Source: an uncultured Saprospiraceae bacterium
Lineage (GTDB): Bacteria > Bacteroidota > Bacteroidia > Chitinophagales > Saprospiraceae
Length of the DNA: 38,308 nucleotides
Assembly (NCBI GenBank): GCA_937934275.1
Contig: CALHAM010000069.1
Span: forward strand, 1 to 38,308
Direction of reading: 5' to 3'
Numbering within the stretch: position 1 is the first letter of the stretch; every line of letters begins with the position of its first letter. The translations under genes and the position numbers were made by a program. A model generated the notes under the pieces. It did no database searches and was not told the DNA's origin. It saw only the letters and a list, made by a program, of their open reading frames with translations. Shown here in pieces: positions 1-7,709 of the stretch.

Positions 1-897
1 CTGCTGACCCAACACCGCGTGCTGCGCCGCGAGAACGAACACTACCACATGCTGGTCCCTGTGGCTCGGTTCGCCTTAGACCAAGCCCAGCGAGGCGCCA
101 GCGGCTTCGACTGGAGGGCTGTACGAGAAGCGCTGAACCCGCTCTTCCTCGGCATCGCCCAAAGTGCCGACAGCATCGCCAGCACCGATACTGCCCTCAA
201 AGCCCAGCACATCCTCATCCGCTACTTCGGCGCCTGCCACCGATACGCACTGGAACTGTGCCGAGAAACCCCTCCAGCACTCAACCTAATCGCACAACTT
301 CACGAAAAGCTGCACAATCAGTACCAATTCCAGCCCTCGCTCGGACGTGAAATGGCCCAAGCCATCGAAGCTGCGCTCAGCGGCCATCCCCAATACGACC
401 GAACAAGGGCTGGCGCCCTACAGTCCCTGGGCGATTTGGAGCGACGCCTGGACAACTTAGAGCAAGCCCGAGCGCACTACCGCGACGCCCTCGAACTCCA
501 CCAAAAAGTACAAAACGACCCGGGAAAGGCCAATACCCTACAGTCCCTGGGCGATTTGGAGCAAACGAAGAAGCAGTACGGGCAGGCGCTGCAAATCTAC
601 GCGGAAGCCCTTGCCCTGTATGAGCGCGTCCGAACATCTATGGGCATGGCCTACACCGCTGCGGAGATGGTTCGCTGCCTGCACGCTTTGGGCATGCGCG
701 AGCGCATGGAGCCGCTAGCGCCTTTTGCGCTTCAACAAGCTGTGGCCTCAAACACACCAGCAGTGATGGCATACGTTGTGGGCGCGCTCAGGGAAGTGGG
801 CTACGGCGAGGAAGGGCAAGCGCAGGCGGTTTCGAGGCGGCTGCGGCGCTTTAAGGAGCTGGTGTTTCGGGCGTTTCGGGGCGCAAATAGGCGCTAA
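1..897 (+). CDS. TPR-repeat protein, 5' truncated by window edge (possible STAND NTPase C-terminus)
   Basis: The reading frame is open from base 1, so the true start lies upstream; the GTG at 19 is only the first possible start inside the window. About 298 residues are visible. Counting from that GTG, residues ~131-164, 171-204 and 211-244 form TPR helices in a 40-residue period, with the phrase LQSLGDLE repeated exactly. TPRs are protein-interaction scaffolds. The N-terminal visible part (HRVLRRENEHYHML, then a helical region with PVARFAL) resembles the winged-helix/linker that follows the NTPase core in STAND (NB-ARC/NACHT-like) proteins. That reading is inference, because no Walker motifs fall inside the window. 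The 3' end overlaps the convergent GSCFA gene by 47 bp. TPR assignment is firm; the full-length family is unknown. Confidence 0.75.
   Translation: MLTQHRVLRRENEHYHMLVPVARFALDQAQRGASGFDWRAVREALNPLFLGIAQSADSIASTDTALKAQHILIRYFGACHRYALELCRETPPALNLIAQLHEKLHNQYQFQPSLGREMAQAIEAALSGHPQYDRTRAGALQSLGDLERRLDNLEQARAHYRDALELHQKVQNDPGKANTLQSLGDLEQTKKQYGQALQIYAEALALYERVRTSMGMAYTAAEMVRCLHALGMRERMEPLAPFALQQAVASNTPAVMAYVVGALREVGYGEEGQAQAVSRRLRRFKELVFRAFRGANRR
416..562 (+). repeat. 27-bp direct repeat, 120-bp period, inside TPR gene
   Basis: The identical 27 bases CCCTACAGTCCCTGGGCGAT plus TTGGAGC occur at 416-442 and 536-562, exactly 120 bp (40 codons) apart. This matches one TPR unit and indicates recent duplication or gene conversion of a repeat unit within the coding region, since neighbouring codons have already diverged. 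Confidence 0.85.
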
Positions 898-1864
898 AGT
901 GCGCCCATTCCTCTGAGAAGTCGAGGGTAGGGTATTGCTCGCGCAGCTGTTGGATGGCGTTGCACTGCTGTTGAGCGAAGGCGCGGTGTTCGGGGGAGTG
1001 TTCGTGGAAGGGGCGATGGGCTGCGGCGGCCCGGATGCGGGCGATTTGGGCGACGAGTTGAGCGGTGGCTGGCGGGAAGAAGGCCTGGGCGAAGTAGTCC
1101 CAGATGTAATCTATTGCTACGTCGGAGGGGTGGACCATATCGGCGGCGTAGAATCGGTAGTCGCGCAAGTCGTCGAGCAGCAGTTCATAGGCCGGGAAGT
1201 AGTGGACGAACGGGTGTTGGGCGCACAGTTGCTCGCAGGCGAGGAGGAGGACGGCTTTGGTGCGTTGGTTTTCCACTAGGCCGTGGCGCAGGTGGCGCAC
1301 GGGGCTGACGGTGAGCAGGACCTCCAAGTCGGGTCGGGCCTTTTTCCACTTTTCGAGGGCGGTGGCCAGGGCGCTCACCGTATGCTCGACGGAGAGGCGG
1401 CGCTCGTCGAACCACGCCGCTGGGGCTTTGTGGTTGTTGGCCACGATGCGGCCGCTATGGCGCAAGGCGAAGGCGTGCGCGGTGCCCAGCGTCAGGAACA
1501 GGCGGTTGGCTGCGGTGGCAAAGGCTGCGGCTTGGCGGTGTGCGGCGTAAAGCTGCTGCTCGAAGGTGTGGCGTTCGGGGTGCGAAAAGCGCCCGTGATG
1601 CTCCCAGCTGTGCCACAGGCCTTGGTACTGAAAGAGGGCTTCGGAGAAGTCGGCCTCGCCGTCGAGTAGGCGCTCCAGCTGTTGGGCCATGGAGGCGGGG
1701 TTGTAGACGATGCCGAAGGGGTTGATGAGCACTGAAAACTTGTGCGCCCGTAAGCGCTCGCCGATGTGCTCGGAAAAGCAAGAGCCTACGACGACGGTGC
1801 GGTCGGCGTGCGTCAGCGCAAACGGCGCCTGAAGCGGCGGCATGGCAGTGCGGAAGGTTCTCAC
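851..1864 (-). CDS. GSCFA-domain protein (SGNH-hydrolase-like)
   Basis: A 337-residue protein with the family-defining GSCFS motif at residues 27-31, followed by NPFGIVYNP (~48-56), LTVSPVRHLRHG (184-195) and a late DMVHPS (D242, H245). The GSCFA family (PF08885) is common in Bacteroidota and functionally uncharacterised. The Ser block near the N-terminus and D-x-x-H near the C-terminus look like an SGNH/GDSL hydrolase triad, so an esterase or acyl-hydrolase role is inferred. The start is taken as GTG 1864 because homologs begin about 25 residues before GSCFS (…RTFRTAMPPL…). The frame is open further upstream to 2017, but that would run through the divergent gene's promoter. No signal peptide is evident. 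It converges on, and overlaps by 47 bp, the TPR gene. Confidence 0.85.
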   Translation of the reverse strand: MRTFRTAMPPLQAPFALTHADRTVVVGSCFSEHIGERLRAHKFSVLINPFGIVYNPASMAQQLERLLDGEADFSEALFQYQGLWHSWEHHGRFSHPERHTFEQQLYAAHRQAAAFATAANRLFLTLGTAHAFALRHSGRIVANNHKAPAAWFDERRLSVEHTVSALATALEKWKKARPDLEVLLTVSPVRHLRHGLVENQRTKAVLLLACEQLCAQHPFVHYFPAYELLLDDLRDYRFYAADMVHPSDVAIDYIWDYFAQAFFPPATAQLVAQIARIRAAAAHRPFHEHSPEHRAFAQQQCNAIQQLREQYPTLDFSEEWAHFSAYLRPETPETPAP

Positions 1865-1891
1865 TTCAAAAACTTTCTGGAGCAAACATGC

Positions 1892-1899
1892 TACTTTTG
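1892..1899 (+). promoter_or_regulatory. Bacteroidota -7 box TACTTTTG for the YbjN-like gene
   Basis: TACTTTTG fits the TAnnTTTG -7 consensus of the Bacteroidota primary sigma factor. It lies in the divergent gap between the GSCFA gene and the YbjN-like gene. It predicts a transcript start near 1906, downstream of the ATG at 1842 and just upstream of the GTG at 1932, so it helps decide the start. No convincing -33 TTTG is present. Confidence 0.5.
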
Positions 1900-1931
1900 C
1901 CGCATTCCTCCGCGGCAAAACGGCCTTTCCC

Positions 1932-3254
1932 GTGCATTTTTTAAAACATCTTTTGGGCTCAAAAAAAATACAAGACCCGCCTGACCTGGTGTTGGGGCGC
2001 CATACCGATGCCTTCAAATCTAAGGCGCAAAAGGCGCTTTGGGAGCGCGCCGTGAAGGCTTACGAGGAAGGACAGCCCTTAGAGGCTTACCGGTGGGTGT
2101 TGGAGCACCTCGCCGGCGGCAACCCGCGGAGCGTGTCGTGGGAAGAGCGAAACGGCGAGTTGCACTTCCAACTCCGCCAAGGCTCTCAGCGCATTACCGG
2201 TTCGATAGGGCCGCAAGGCGTGCGCGCCGAAAGCCGCTTGGCTCAGGCCCAAACGCTCAGCGTAAGCTTTATGCGCCGCCTCATGGAGTACAACTACGAT
2301 TTGAAGTTTTGCCACTTTGCGCTGGCGCCCGACAACACTTTGGTGCTCTGCTTCGAGACTACGGCCGACGACGCCTCGCCGCTCAAAGTCGTGGAGGCGC
2401 TGCGCGAGGTAGCCCTTTGGGCCGACAAACACGATGACCTGCTGCTGAGCGAATTTAAGGCACTGACGCCAGCGGAAGACCTGCGCATGGAAATTGCGAG
2501 CGCTGAGCGGGAGGCCAAATACGCTTTCCTCGAGCGGCAAATACGCGCAGCCTTCAGCCTGATGGACCACAACACGCCCAAGGTGGAGCAATACGCCGGC
2601 GCTTACGCCTACCTGCTGCTGGCTCTCCTCTATCGGATTGACTACCTGGTGCGCCCCGAAGGTTTCGTCCTGAATGTCCTGGAGAAGGCCTCGCAGGCGT
2701 ATTTTACCCAGGATGGGCAAAGCACCTACTCGAAGGTGATGGCACTGCGGCGCCAACTGCAGCAGATCCTCGACCGCCCGCGCGAACTGGTGCTGGCCGA
2801 GCTGTATCGCACCGAAAGCACCTTTGGCATCGCTTTGCCGGTGTCGTTCGAAGACTTGGTCAAGCAGATCGAGTGCGAAAAGAACGCCGTAGAGTGGCCT
2901 TTAGAACAGGGCTATGGAATGCTGGCCATGGCCGTGCCCCAGTACCTTGTTGGTCATGCGCTTTTCCACACAGTGCCGCCTAAGCCGGTGTATGAGTTGT
3001 TTCGCCTCTTTATGCGCATTACGGAAACGGAGTTTTTCCAAGCCTTAGGGCTTCAGACCTTCGTCGGCAGCAACGGCCAATTGGACAAGCGCGCCGTGGT
3101 AGCCGCCATCCACGACCACGCTGCGCGCCACCGAGCGGCATATCCCAACTACAAACCTCAAACCCAGCTGCTGGATTTTTCGTCGCTGCCGCGCTTTGGA
3201 AAGACCTTTTTGGAAATGGTCTGCCGCCTCGACGTGAAGGAGCAGCAACGTTAG
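1932..3254 (+). CDS. YbjN-like domain protein of unknown function
   Basis: A 440-residue, apparently cytoplasmic protein without signal peptide or membrane segment. The start at GTG 1932 gives the N-terminus (V/M)HFLKHLLGSKK followed by DLVLGRHTDAFKS, a layout typical of Bacteroidota proteins in this group, and it lies 33 bp past the -7 box. TTG 1953 is the alternative; ATG 1842 would place the start upstream of the promoter. The N-terminal half (an aromatic/amphipathic stretch with SVSWEERNGELHFQLRQGS, then alternating strands and helices) resembles the YbjN / type III chaperone-like fold. The C-terminal half is helical, without recognised motifs. The stop is 4 bp before the protease gene, so the two are probably co-translated. 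I do not know its biochemical role; the YbjN assignment is inferred from pattern only. Confidence 0.7.
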   Translation: MHFLKHLLGSKKIQDPPDLVLGRHTDAFKSKAQKALWERAVKAYEEGQPLEAYRWVLEHLAGGNPRSVSWEERNGELHFQLRQGSQRITGSIGPQGVRAESRLAQAQTLSVSFMRRLMEYNYDLKFCHFALAPDNTLVLCFETTADDASPLKVVEALREVALWADKHDDLLLSEFKALTPAEDLRMEIASAEREAKYAFLERQIRAAFSLMDHNTPKVEQYAGAYAYLLLALLYRIDYLVRPEGFVLNVLEKASQAYFTQDGQSTYSKVMALRRQLQQILDRPRELVLAELYRTESTFGIALPVSFEDLVKQIECEKNAVEWPLEQGYGMLAMAVPQYLVGHALFHTVPPKPVYELFRLFMRITETEFFQALGLQTFVGSNGQLDKRAVVAAIHDHAARHRAAYPNYKPQTQLLDFSSLPRFGKTFLEMVCRLDVKEQQR

Positions 3255-3258
3255 CACT

Positions 3259-4344
3259 ATGTCCGATTTTATAGATGCCTACCGAGCGACCGTTGTCCAG
3301 ATCGCCACGCCCTCTGGGACGGGCACGGGTTTCTACCTAAAAGAGTGGGACGTCATCGTTACCAACCACCACGTCGTGGAAGGGGTGCGCGAGGCAGTCG
3401 TTGACGGCAAGCACCTCCCCAGGCAGTTGGTAGCCGTTCAGTACGTAGATCCGAAGTACGATTTGGCGTTTTTGAGCGCTCCTAAGACGAATGCGGAGTT
3501 GCCCGCCCTCGCCTTGGGGGTGGAAGTGCTCCTCCGCGAACGCACTCCCGTCATAGCCATTGGGCATCCCTTCGGGCTGAAGTTTTCCGTCAAGAACGGC
3601 ATCATCTCCAACGTGCGCGAGGTCATCAACGGCATCCCGTACTTACACCTCGACGTGGCCCTCAACCCGGGCAATTCGGGCGGGCCGCTAGTGGACGGCG
3701 AGGGCCGCGTGGTGGGGGTGAATACTTTTATTTTCCGCGACAGCAATAACGTGGGCTTCTCCTTGCCGGTCAAGTTCCTACACGAAGCGCTGTTGGCTTT
3801 TCGCGCCTCAGGGGCCACCAATGCTTGCCGATGCCCGGCCTGCCTCAACGTCGTGCACGAGCTGACGGTGGAGGGCGATTACTGCACCCACTGCGGGCAG
3901 CGCGTTCAACTGCCCAGCGCCGTAGAGGAACACCAACCCGTCGGGGCGCCGCGCGTCCTGGAGAGCATCCTCCAACGCTTAGGCTATGACGTTAGTCTGA
4001 GCCGAAGTGGCCCCCACGTATGGGAAGTGATGCGCGGAAGCGCCAAAATAAGCCTGCACTACTCCGAGCGAAGGGGGTTCATCTACGCTGAGGCGCGATT
4101 GTGTCGCCTTCCTCCACAAAACGTCGGGCCGCTCTACGAGTACTTACTGCGCGAAAACTACCGCCTCCAATGGCTAACGCTGTCGGTGTGCGAACAGAAT
4201 ATCCTGCTGTCGCTCCTCATGTTGGAGCGCTACCTGACTGAAGATAACGGCACTGAGGCAATTCGCCTCCTGCTCGAGAAGGCCGATGCTTACGACAATC
4301 TGCTGGTCGAACAGTACGGAGCCAGCTGGATAGAAGAGGATTGA
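3259..4344 (+). CDS. Trypsin-like (S1C/DegP-type) serine protease with zinc ribbon and YbjN-like C-terminus
   Basis: 361 residues. Residues 1-180 are a trypsin-like protease domain with a complete apparent triad: H38 in VTNHHVV, D68 in YDLAF, S140 in NPGNSGGPL. Next comes a short zinc ribbon (C192-x2-C195 ... C209-x2-C212, with extra C190). Residues ~230-361 resemble a YbjN / type III chaperone-like domain (HVWEVMRGSAKISLHY onward). There is no signal peptide and no PDZ domain, unlike DegP/DegQ, so it is probably cytoplasmic. The partner gene upstream (4-bp gap) carries a similar YbjN-like fold, which suggests the pair interact. The protease assignment is firm; substrate and role are unknown. 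Confidence 0.85.
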   Translation: MSDFIDAYRATVVQIATPSGTGTGFYLKEWDVIVTNHHVVEGVREAVVDGKHLPRQLVAVQYVDPKYDLAFLSAPKTNAELPALALGVEVLLRERTPVIAIGHPFGLKFSVKNGIISNVREVINGIPYLHLDVALNPGNSGGPLVDGEGRVVGVNTFIFRDSNNVGFSLPVKFLHEALLAFRASGATNACRCPACLNVVHELTVEGDYCTHCGQRVQLPSAVEEHQPVGAPRVLESILQRLGYDVSLSRSGPHVWEVMRGSAKISLHYSERRGFIYAEARLCRLPPQNVGPLYEYLLRENYRLQWLTLSVCEQNILLSLLMLERYLTEDNGTEAIRLLLEKADAYDNLLVEQYGASWIEED

Positions 4345-4380
4345 ACTGCACACGGCCCGCTAGGCATTAGAAACGCCTGC

Positions 4381-4388
4381 TACCTTTG
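4381..4388 (+). promoter_or_regulatory. Bacteroidota -7 box TACCTTTG, near-leaderless
   Basis: TACCTTTG fits the TAnnTTTG consensus and ends 13 bases before the ATG at 4402. The expected transcript start (~7 bases past the box) leaves a leader of only about 6-8 nt. No good -33 element is seen. Confidence 0.55.
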
Positions 4389-4401
4389 TTGCCGCTCACA
4401 A

Positions 4402-5301
4402 ATGCTTCTACTCTCTTTGGCCCCGACGCAAATTGTAGATATGGCCGTCAGCGCCGTGTTGGCGCTGATCATGTTCGGCGTAGGCCTTACGCTTACGGTG
4501 GACGATTTCGTGCGCATTGTGCGCTACCCGAGGGCCTATTTTTCTGCGCTTTCGGCTCAGATGCTGGGGCTGCCCGTGCTGGCTTTTCTCATCAACCTCT
4601 TGGCGCCCATTGCTCCGGCGCTCAAGGTGGGCTTTCTCATCCTCAGCGCCAGCCCAGGAGGGGCCACTTCGGGCTTTCTGACTTACCTATGGCGGGGCAA
4701 TGTGGCCCTATCGCTTTCCCTAACGGCCACCAACAGCTTCCTGACCCTGTTCACCATCCCGCTGGTGGTCAATGCGGCCCTGCTCTTTTTCATGGGCCGA
4801 AGCACCGACCTGCACCTGCCTTTTTGGGACACCGTGCGCCAAGTCTTCTTCATTACCATCGTGCCAGCAGCCCTCGGCGTAGTCATTCGCCACTACTACC
4901 CCTACTTCGCCCAGCGGGTTAGCCGGCCGGCGCGCTATGTCATGCTCACCTTGCTGGCCATTGTTTTTCTGATCAAAATGTTTGCAGGCGAGCAGCACGG
5001 CGGCGCTGGCCTAACCCTCGACGACTTTCTGACCATCACGCCGGTGGCCTTGGTGCAAAACGCGATCAGCCTTTTTTTCGGCTACTTCTTCCTTCGCTGG
5101 ATGCGCGAGCCACACCCATCGCGCCTAACGGCCGCCTTTGAATGCGGCGTACAAAATACCACTTTAGCCTTCCTTATTGCCAGCGTTTTGCTCGGAAACC
5201 AAGAGATGGTCAAACCCGCCCTGGTGTATTCTTCCTACTCCTTCTGGACGGCCTGCCTCTTCGGCATCCTCTCTAACCGCATCGCCAGCCGACGGGCGTG
5301 A
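4402..5301 (+). CDS. Bile acid:sodium symporter (BASS) family permease
   Basis: A 299-residue, strongly hydrophobic protein with about nine membrane segments, the usual length for this family. Diagnostic stretches are FGVGLTLTVDDFVRI (25-39), SASPGGATSGFLTYLWRGNV (82-101) and ECGVQNTTLAF (247-257); the last matches the conserved E-G-x-Q-N-x-x-L/A of BASS transporters, where polar residues sit in the Na+/substrate site. It would be an inner-membrane, Na+-coupled importer of organic anions; the substrate (bile-acid-like, pantoate or other carboxylates) cannot be read from sequence. It has its own promoter and ends 12 bp from the convergent PPC gene. Confidence 0.85.
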   Translation: MLLLSLAPTQIVDMAVSAVLALIMFGVGLTLTVDDFVRIVRYPRAYFSALSAQMLGLPVLAFLINLLAPIAPALKVGFLILSASPGGATSGFLTYLWRGNVALSLSLTATNSFLTLFTIPLVVNAALLFFMGRSTDLHLPFWDTVRQVFFITIVPAALGVVIRHYYPYFAQRVSRPARYVMLTLLAIVFLIKMFAGEQHGGAGLTLDDFLTITPVALVQNAISLFFGYFFLRWMREPHPSRLTAAFECGVQNTTLAFLIASVLLGNQEMVKPALVYSSYSFWTACLFGILSNRIASRRA

Positions 5302-5313
5302 GGGGCGCGCTGC

Positions 5314-5814
5314 CTAAGAGCCGCTGTCCTTCGAGCGCCGGCCGATGACGAGTTCTCGGTAGCCCGTCAGTGGGTCTAAAACCCGCGCAAACTCTAATTC
5401 AGGAGCTTCCAACAAGGCAACTTCGGCGGTGGTGTAAACGAGGCTTCCGTCCAGCAAATGACCGCCCACCATGCGCCCTTGCCCATCGGATGCGGCCAAA
5501 TGGAAGTGGCCTCCAGCATCGGCGTTAAGGGTGCCCACCAATGAGACGATCTCGTACTTACCCTCCAACACCACCCCATCCTCTCGGTCGGCCAAGCGCA
5601 AGTGTACGCGCTGGAGGCTTCCCACACACGTGATCACACTGGCCGCTCGAAGGCCGTGCTGGCGAGCAAAGGCCAACAGCGACAATTTCAGATCTTGCTC
5701 GGGCAGCAAGCGCAGGGCATACACCTGAGGAGCAAAGGGCGCTCGCTTTGGCGCGCAGCCAAACGCTTTAGGCAACAGCCTACTCGGCCAAGGTATCCAC
5801 GACCACATGCGCAT
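5314..5814 (-). CDS. PPC/DUF296-domain protein
   Basis: 166 residues from ATG 5814 (ATG 5808 is equally possible); the frame is open further upstream, but that part lies inside the preceding ABC transporter gene. The core from VYALRLLPEQDLK (31-43) through GSLQRVHLRLAD (65-76), IVSLVGTL (89-96), GHFHLAASDGQG (102-113), GGHLLDGSLVYTTAEV (117-132) is the PPC domain (plants-and-prokaryotes conserved, formerly DUF296). It matches the typical length of ~140 residues. HFH (103-105) and GGH (119) correspond to the conserved histidines, which bind zinc in solved bacterial members. PPC domains in plants are attached to AT-hook DNA-binding proteins; the bacterial role is undefined. It lies 52 bp downstream of the ABC exporter in the same direction. 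Confidence 0.85.
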   Translation of the reverse strand: MRMWSWIPWPSRLLPKAFGCAPKRAPFAPQVYALRLLPEQDLKLSLLAFARQHGLRAASVITCVGSLQRVHLRLADREDGVVLEGKYEIVSLVGTLNADAGGHFHLAASDGQGRMVGGHLLDGSLVYTTAEVALLEAPELEFARVLDPLTGYRELVIGRRSKDSGS

Positions 5815-5866
5815 AGGGCGAAGGGTTAAACAAAGGAAGGTGTCCTCGTTTGGGGCAGGGGTTGGC

Positions 5867-7639
5867 CTACCAACTCCCAGCGGGAACGAACTGCTTTTCG
5901 TACAGCTCTCGGTATCGGCCGCCTTCGATGGCGAGCAGTTGGTCGGGGGGGCCAAATTCGCGCACTTCTCCGCGTTCGAGCACGAGGATGTGCTTGGCGT
6001 GTCGGATAGTGGAGAGGCGGTGAGCGATGATAATGCTCGTTCGGCGGGCGATGAGGCGCTCGATGGCGTACTGAATGACGCCCTCGGTTTCGGGGTCAAT
6101 GGAGGAAGTAGCTTCGTCGAGGATGAGGATGTCGGGGTTGAACACTAAAGCGCGCACGAAGGCAATCAGCTGGCGCTGTCCCATGGAGAGGGCCTGTCCG
6201 CGTTCTCGGACAGGGTACTGATATGCACCGGGCAATCGAAGGATAAAGTCGTGAGCGCCGATGGTTTTAGCGGCTTCGATGACTTGCACTTCGCTGATGC
6301 TGGGATCGCGCAGGGTAATGTTTTGCAGCACGGAGCCTGAGAATAGGAAGGGGTCTTGCAAGACGACGGCCATGCGCCGGCGCAAGGCGTAGAGGTCGTA
6401 GTCGCGCAGGTCGCGTCCGTCAATGCGGATGTACCCGGTCTGTCTCTCGTAGAAGCGGCTGAGGAGGCTGATGATGGTGGTTTTGCCGCTGCCGGTGCTG
6501 CCCACGATGGCTAAGGTGTCGCCGGGTTCGATGCGGAAGGAGACGTTTTTAAGCACCGCTTCTTCGAGGTGGCCGGTGTAGGAAAAGGAGACGTTTTCGA
6601 ATTCGACTTCGCCGCGCAGGCGTTGGGGGCGCAAGGTACCGGTGTTGGTAGCCGTGCTTTTATTTTCCAAGAGGTGGAACACCCGCTCGGCGGCGATTAG
6701 GCCCATCTGTAAGGTGTTGAACTTATCCGCCAGCATACGCACGGGTCGGTAGAGCATACTGATGTAGAGCGGAAAAGCGACAAGAGTGCCGAGGGTAACC
6801 TCTTCGGAAAGCACGCCGCGCGCACCGTACCACACCATGAGGCCCAGCGAGAGGGCTGAGATGAGATCCACCACGGGGAAGAAGATGGCGTAGGCCAGAA
6901 TGGAGCGCAAGTTGGCCTGCGTGTAGGCGCGGTTGATTTGGCGAAACTTTTCAGCCTCTTGCTCTTCGGCATTGAACACCTGCACCGTGCGCATGCCGCT
7001 AAGGCGCTCTTGCAGGAAACTGTTCATGGCGGCAATGTGGGTGCGCACCTTTTCATAGCTGTGTCGCACGCTCTCTTTAAAGCGGTAGCTGCCCCACAAC
7101 AGCAGGGGAAACACCGACAGCACCACAAGCGTCAGTTTCCAAGAGGTGTAAAACATGATACCTACCACCGCGGCCAGCGCGAGCAGGTCGGCCAAGATGG
7201 TAATACTGCCTTCGGCAAAGACGGTGTTGATGGCCTCAATGTCGTTAATGGTGCGAGTGGTGCTTTGGCCTACGGGTGTTCGGTCGAAATAGGAGAGGTT
7301 GAGCCGCAACACGTGGTTGAACACGCGCACGCGCAGGTCGCGCACGATCATTTGGCCGATCCAGTCCGTATAGTAGAGAAACACGTACCGAAAAACGACC
7401 TCTACGAGCAACACAAGGGCAATGAGCAAGGCCACTTGGCCCATGCCCGACACGTCGCCAACGACCACGTGATTGTCCACCATTGTTTGCAATAGCTTGG
7501 GTCGGGCAATGGCCAGCAAGGCCAAGACAATGGCCAAGGCCACCGTCAGTAACAGCACACCTCGATAAGGGCGGGCTAAGGCGGCAAGGCGGCGCAGTAC
7601 GGAGACTTTGCCAGATGCGATAGAGGAGCTTTCCGTCAT
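5867..7639 (-). CDS. ABC exporter, fused permease-ATPase (MsbA/lipid-A-export-like half transporter)
   Basis: 590 residues: an N-terminal six-helix ABC transmembrane domain (~28-320) followed by a nucleotide-binding domain. Walker A is GSTGSGKT (380-387), Q-loop Q428, signature LSMGQ (484-488), Walker B ILILDE (504-509) and H-loop H540, so both ATP-binding and hydrolysis residues are present. The signature has Met in place of the usual Gly (LSGGQ); this occurs in some type IV exporters and may be a subfamily trait. It probably works as a homodimer in the inner membrane, exporting a lipid, peptide or drug. It starts at ATG 7639, 70 bp after the secreted peptidoglycan-binding protein gene in the same direction, and is followed by the PPC gene. 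Confidence 0.9.
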   Translation of the reverse strand: MTESSSIASGKVSVLRRLAALARPYRGVLLLTVALAIVLALLAIARPKLLQTMVDNHVVVGDVSGMGQVALLIALVLLVEVVFRYVFLYYTDWIGQMIVRDLRVRVFNHVLRLNLSYFDRTPVGQSTTRTINDIEAINTVFAEGSITILADLLALAAVVGIMFYTSWKLTLVVLSVFPLLLWGSYRFKESVRHSYEKVRTHIAAMNSFLQERLSGMRTVQVFNAEEQEAEKFRQINRAYTQANLRSILAYAIFFPVVDLISALSLGLMVWYGARGVLSEEVTLGTLVAFPLYISMLYRPVRMLADKFNTLQMGLIAAERVFHLLENKSTATNTGTLRPQRLRGEVEFENVSFSYTGHLEEAVLKNVSFRIEPGDTLAIVGSTGSGKTTIISLLSRFYERQTGYIRIDGRDLRDYDLYALRRRMAVVLQDPFLFSGSVLQNITLRDPSISEVQVIEAAKTIGAHDFILRLPGAYQYPVRERGQALSMGQRQLIAFVRALVFNPDILILDEATSSIDPETEGVIQYAIERLIARRTSIIIAHRLSTIRHAKHILVLERGEVREFGPPDQLLAIEGGRYRELYEKQFVPAGSW

Positions 7640-7709
7640 GGGTAGCTAAAGAATAGTCTAGGCCACGCAAACATCTGCCGAGCGAGAAAGGTTGGCACTG
7701 GCTGGCCCT

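Noticed and set aside
1842-1931. N-terminal extension of the YbjN-like gene from ATG 1842
   Set aside because: It overlaps the divergent GSCFA gene start and precedes the TACTTTTG promoter box; the extension has no resemblance to the family N-terminus.
1865-2017. Longer GSCFA open frame up to 2017
   Set aside because: It runs through the divergent promoter region and reads into the next gene; homologs start ~25 residues before GSCFS.
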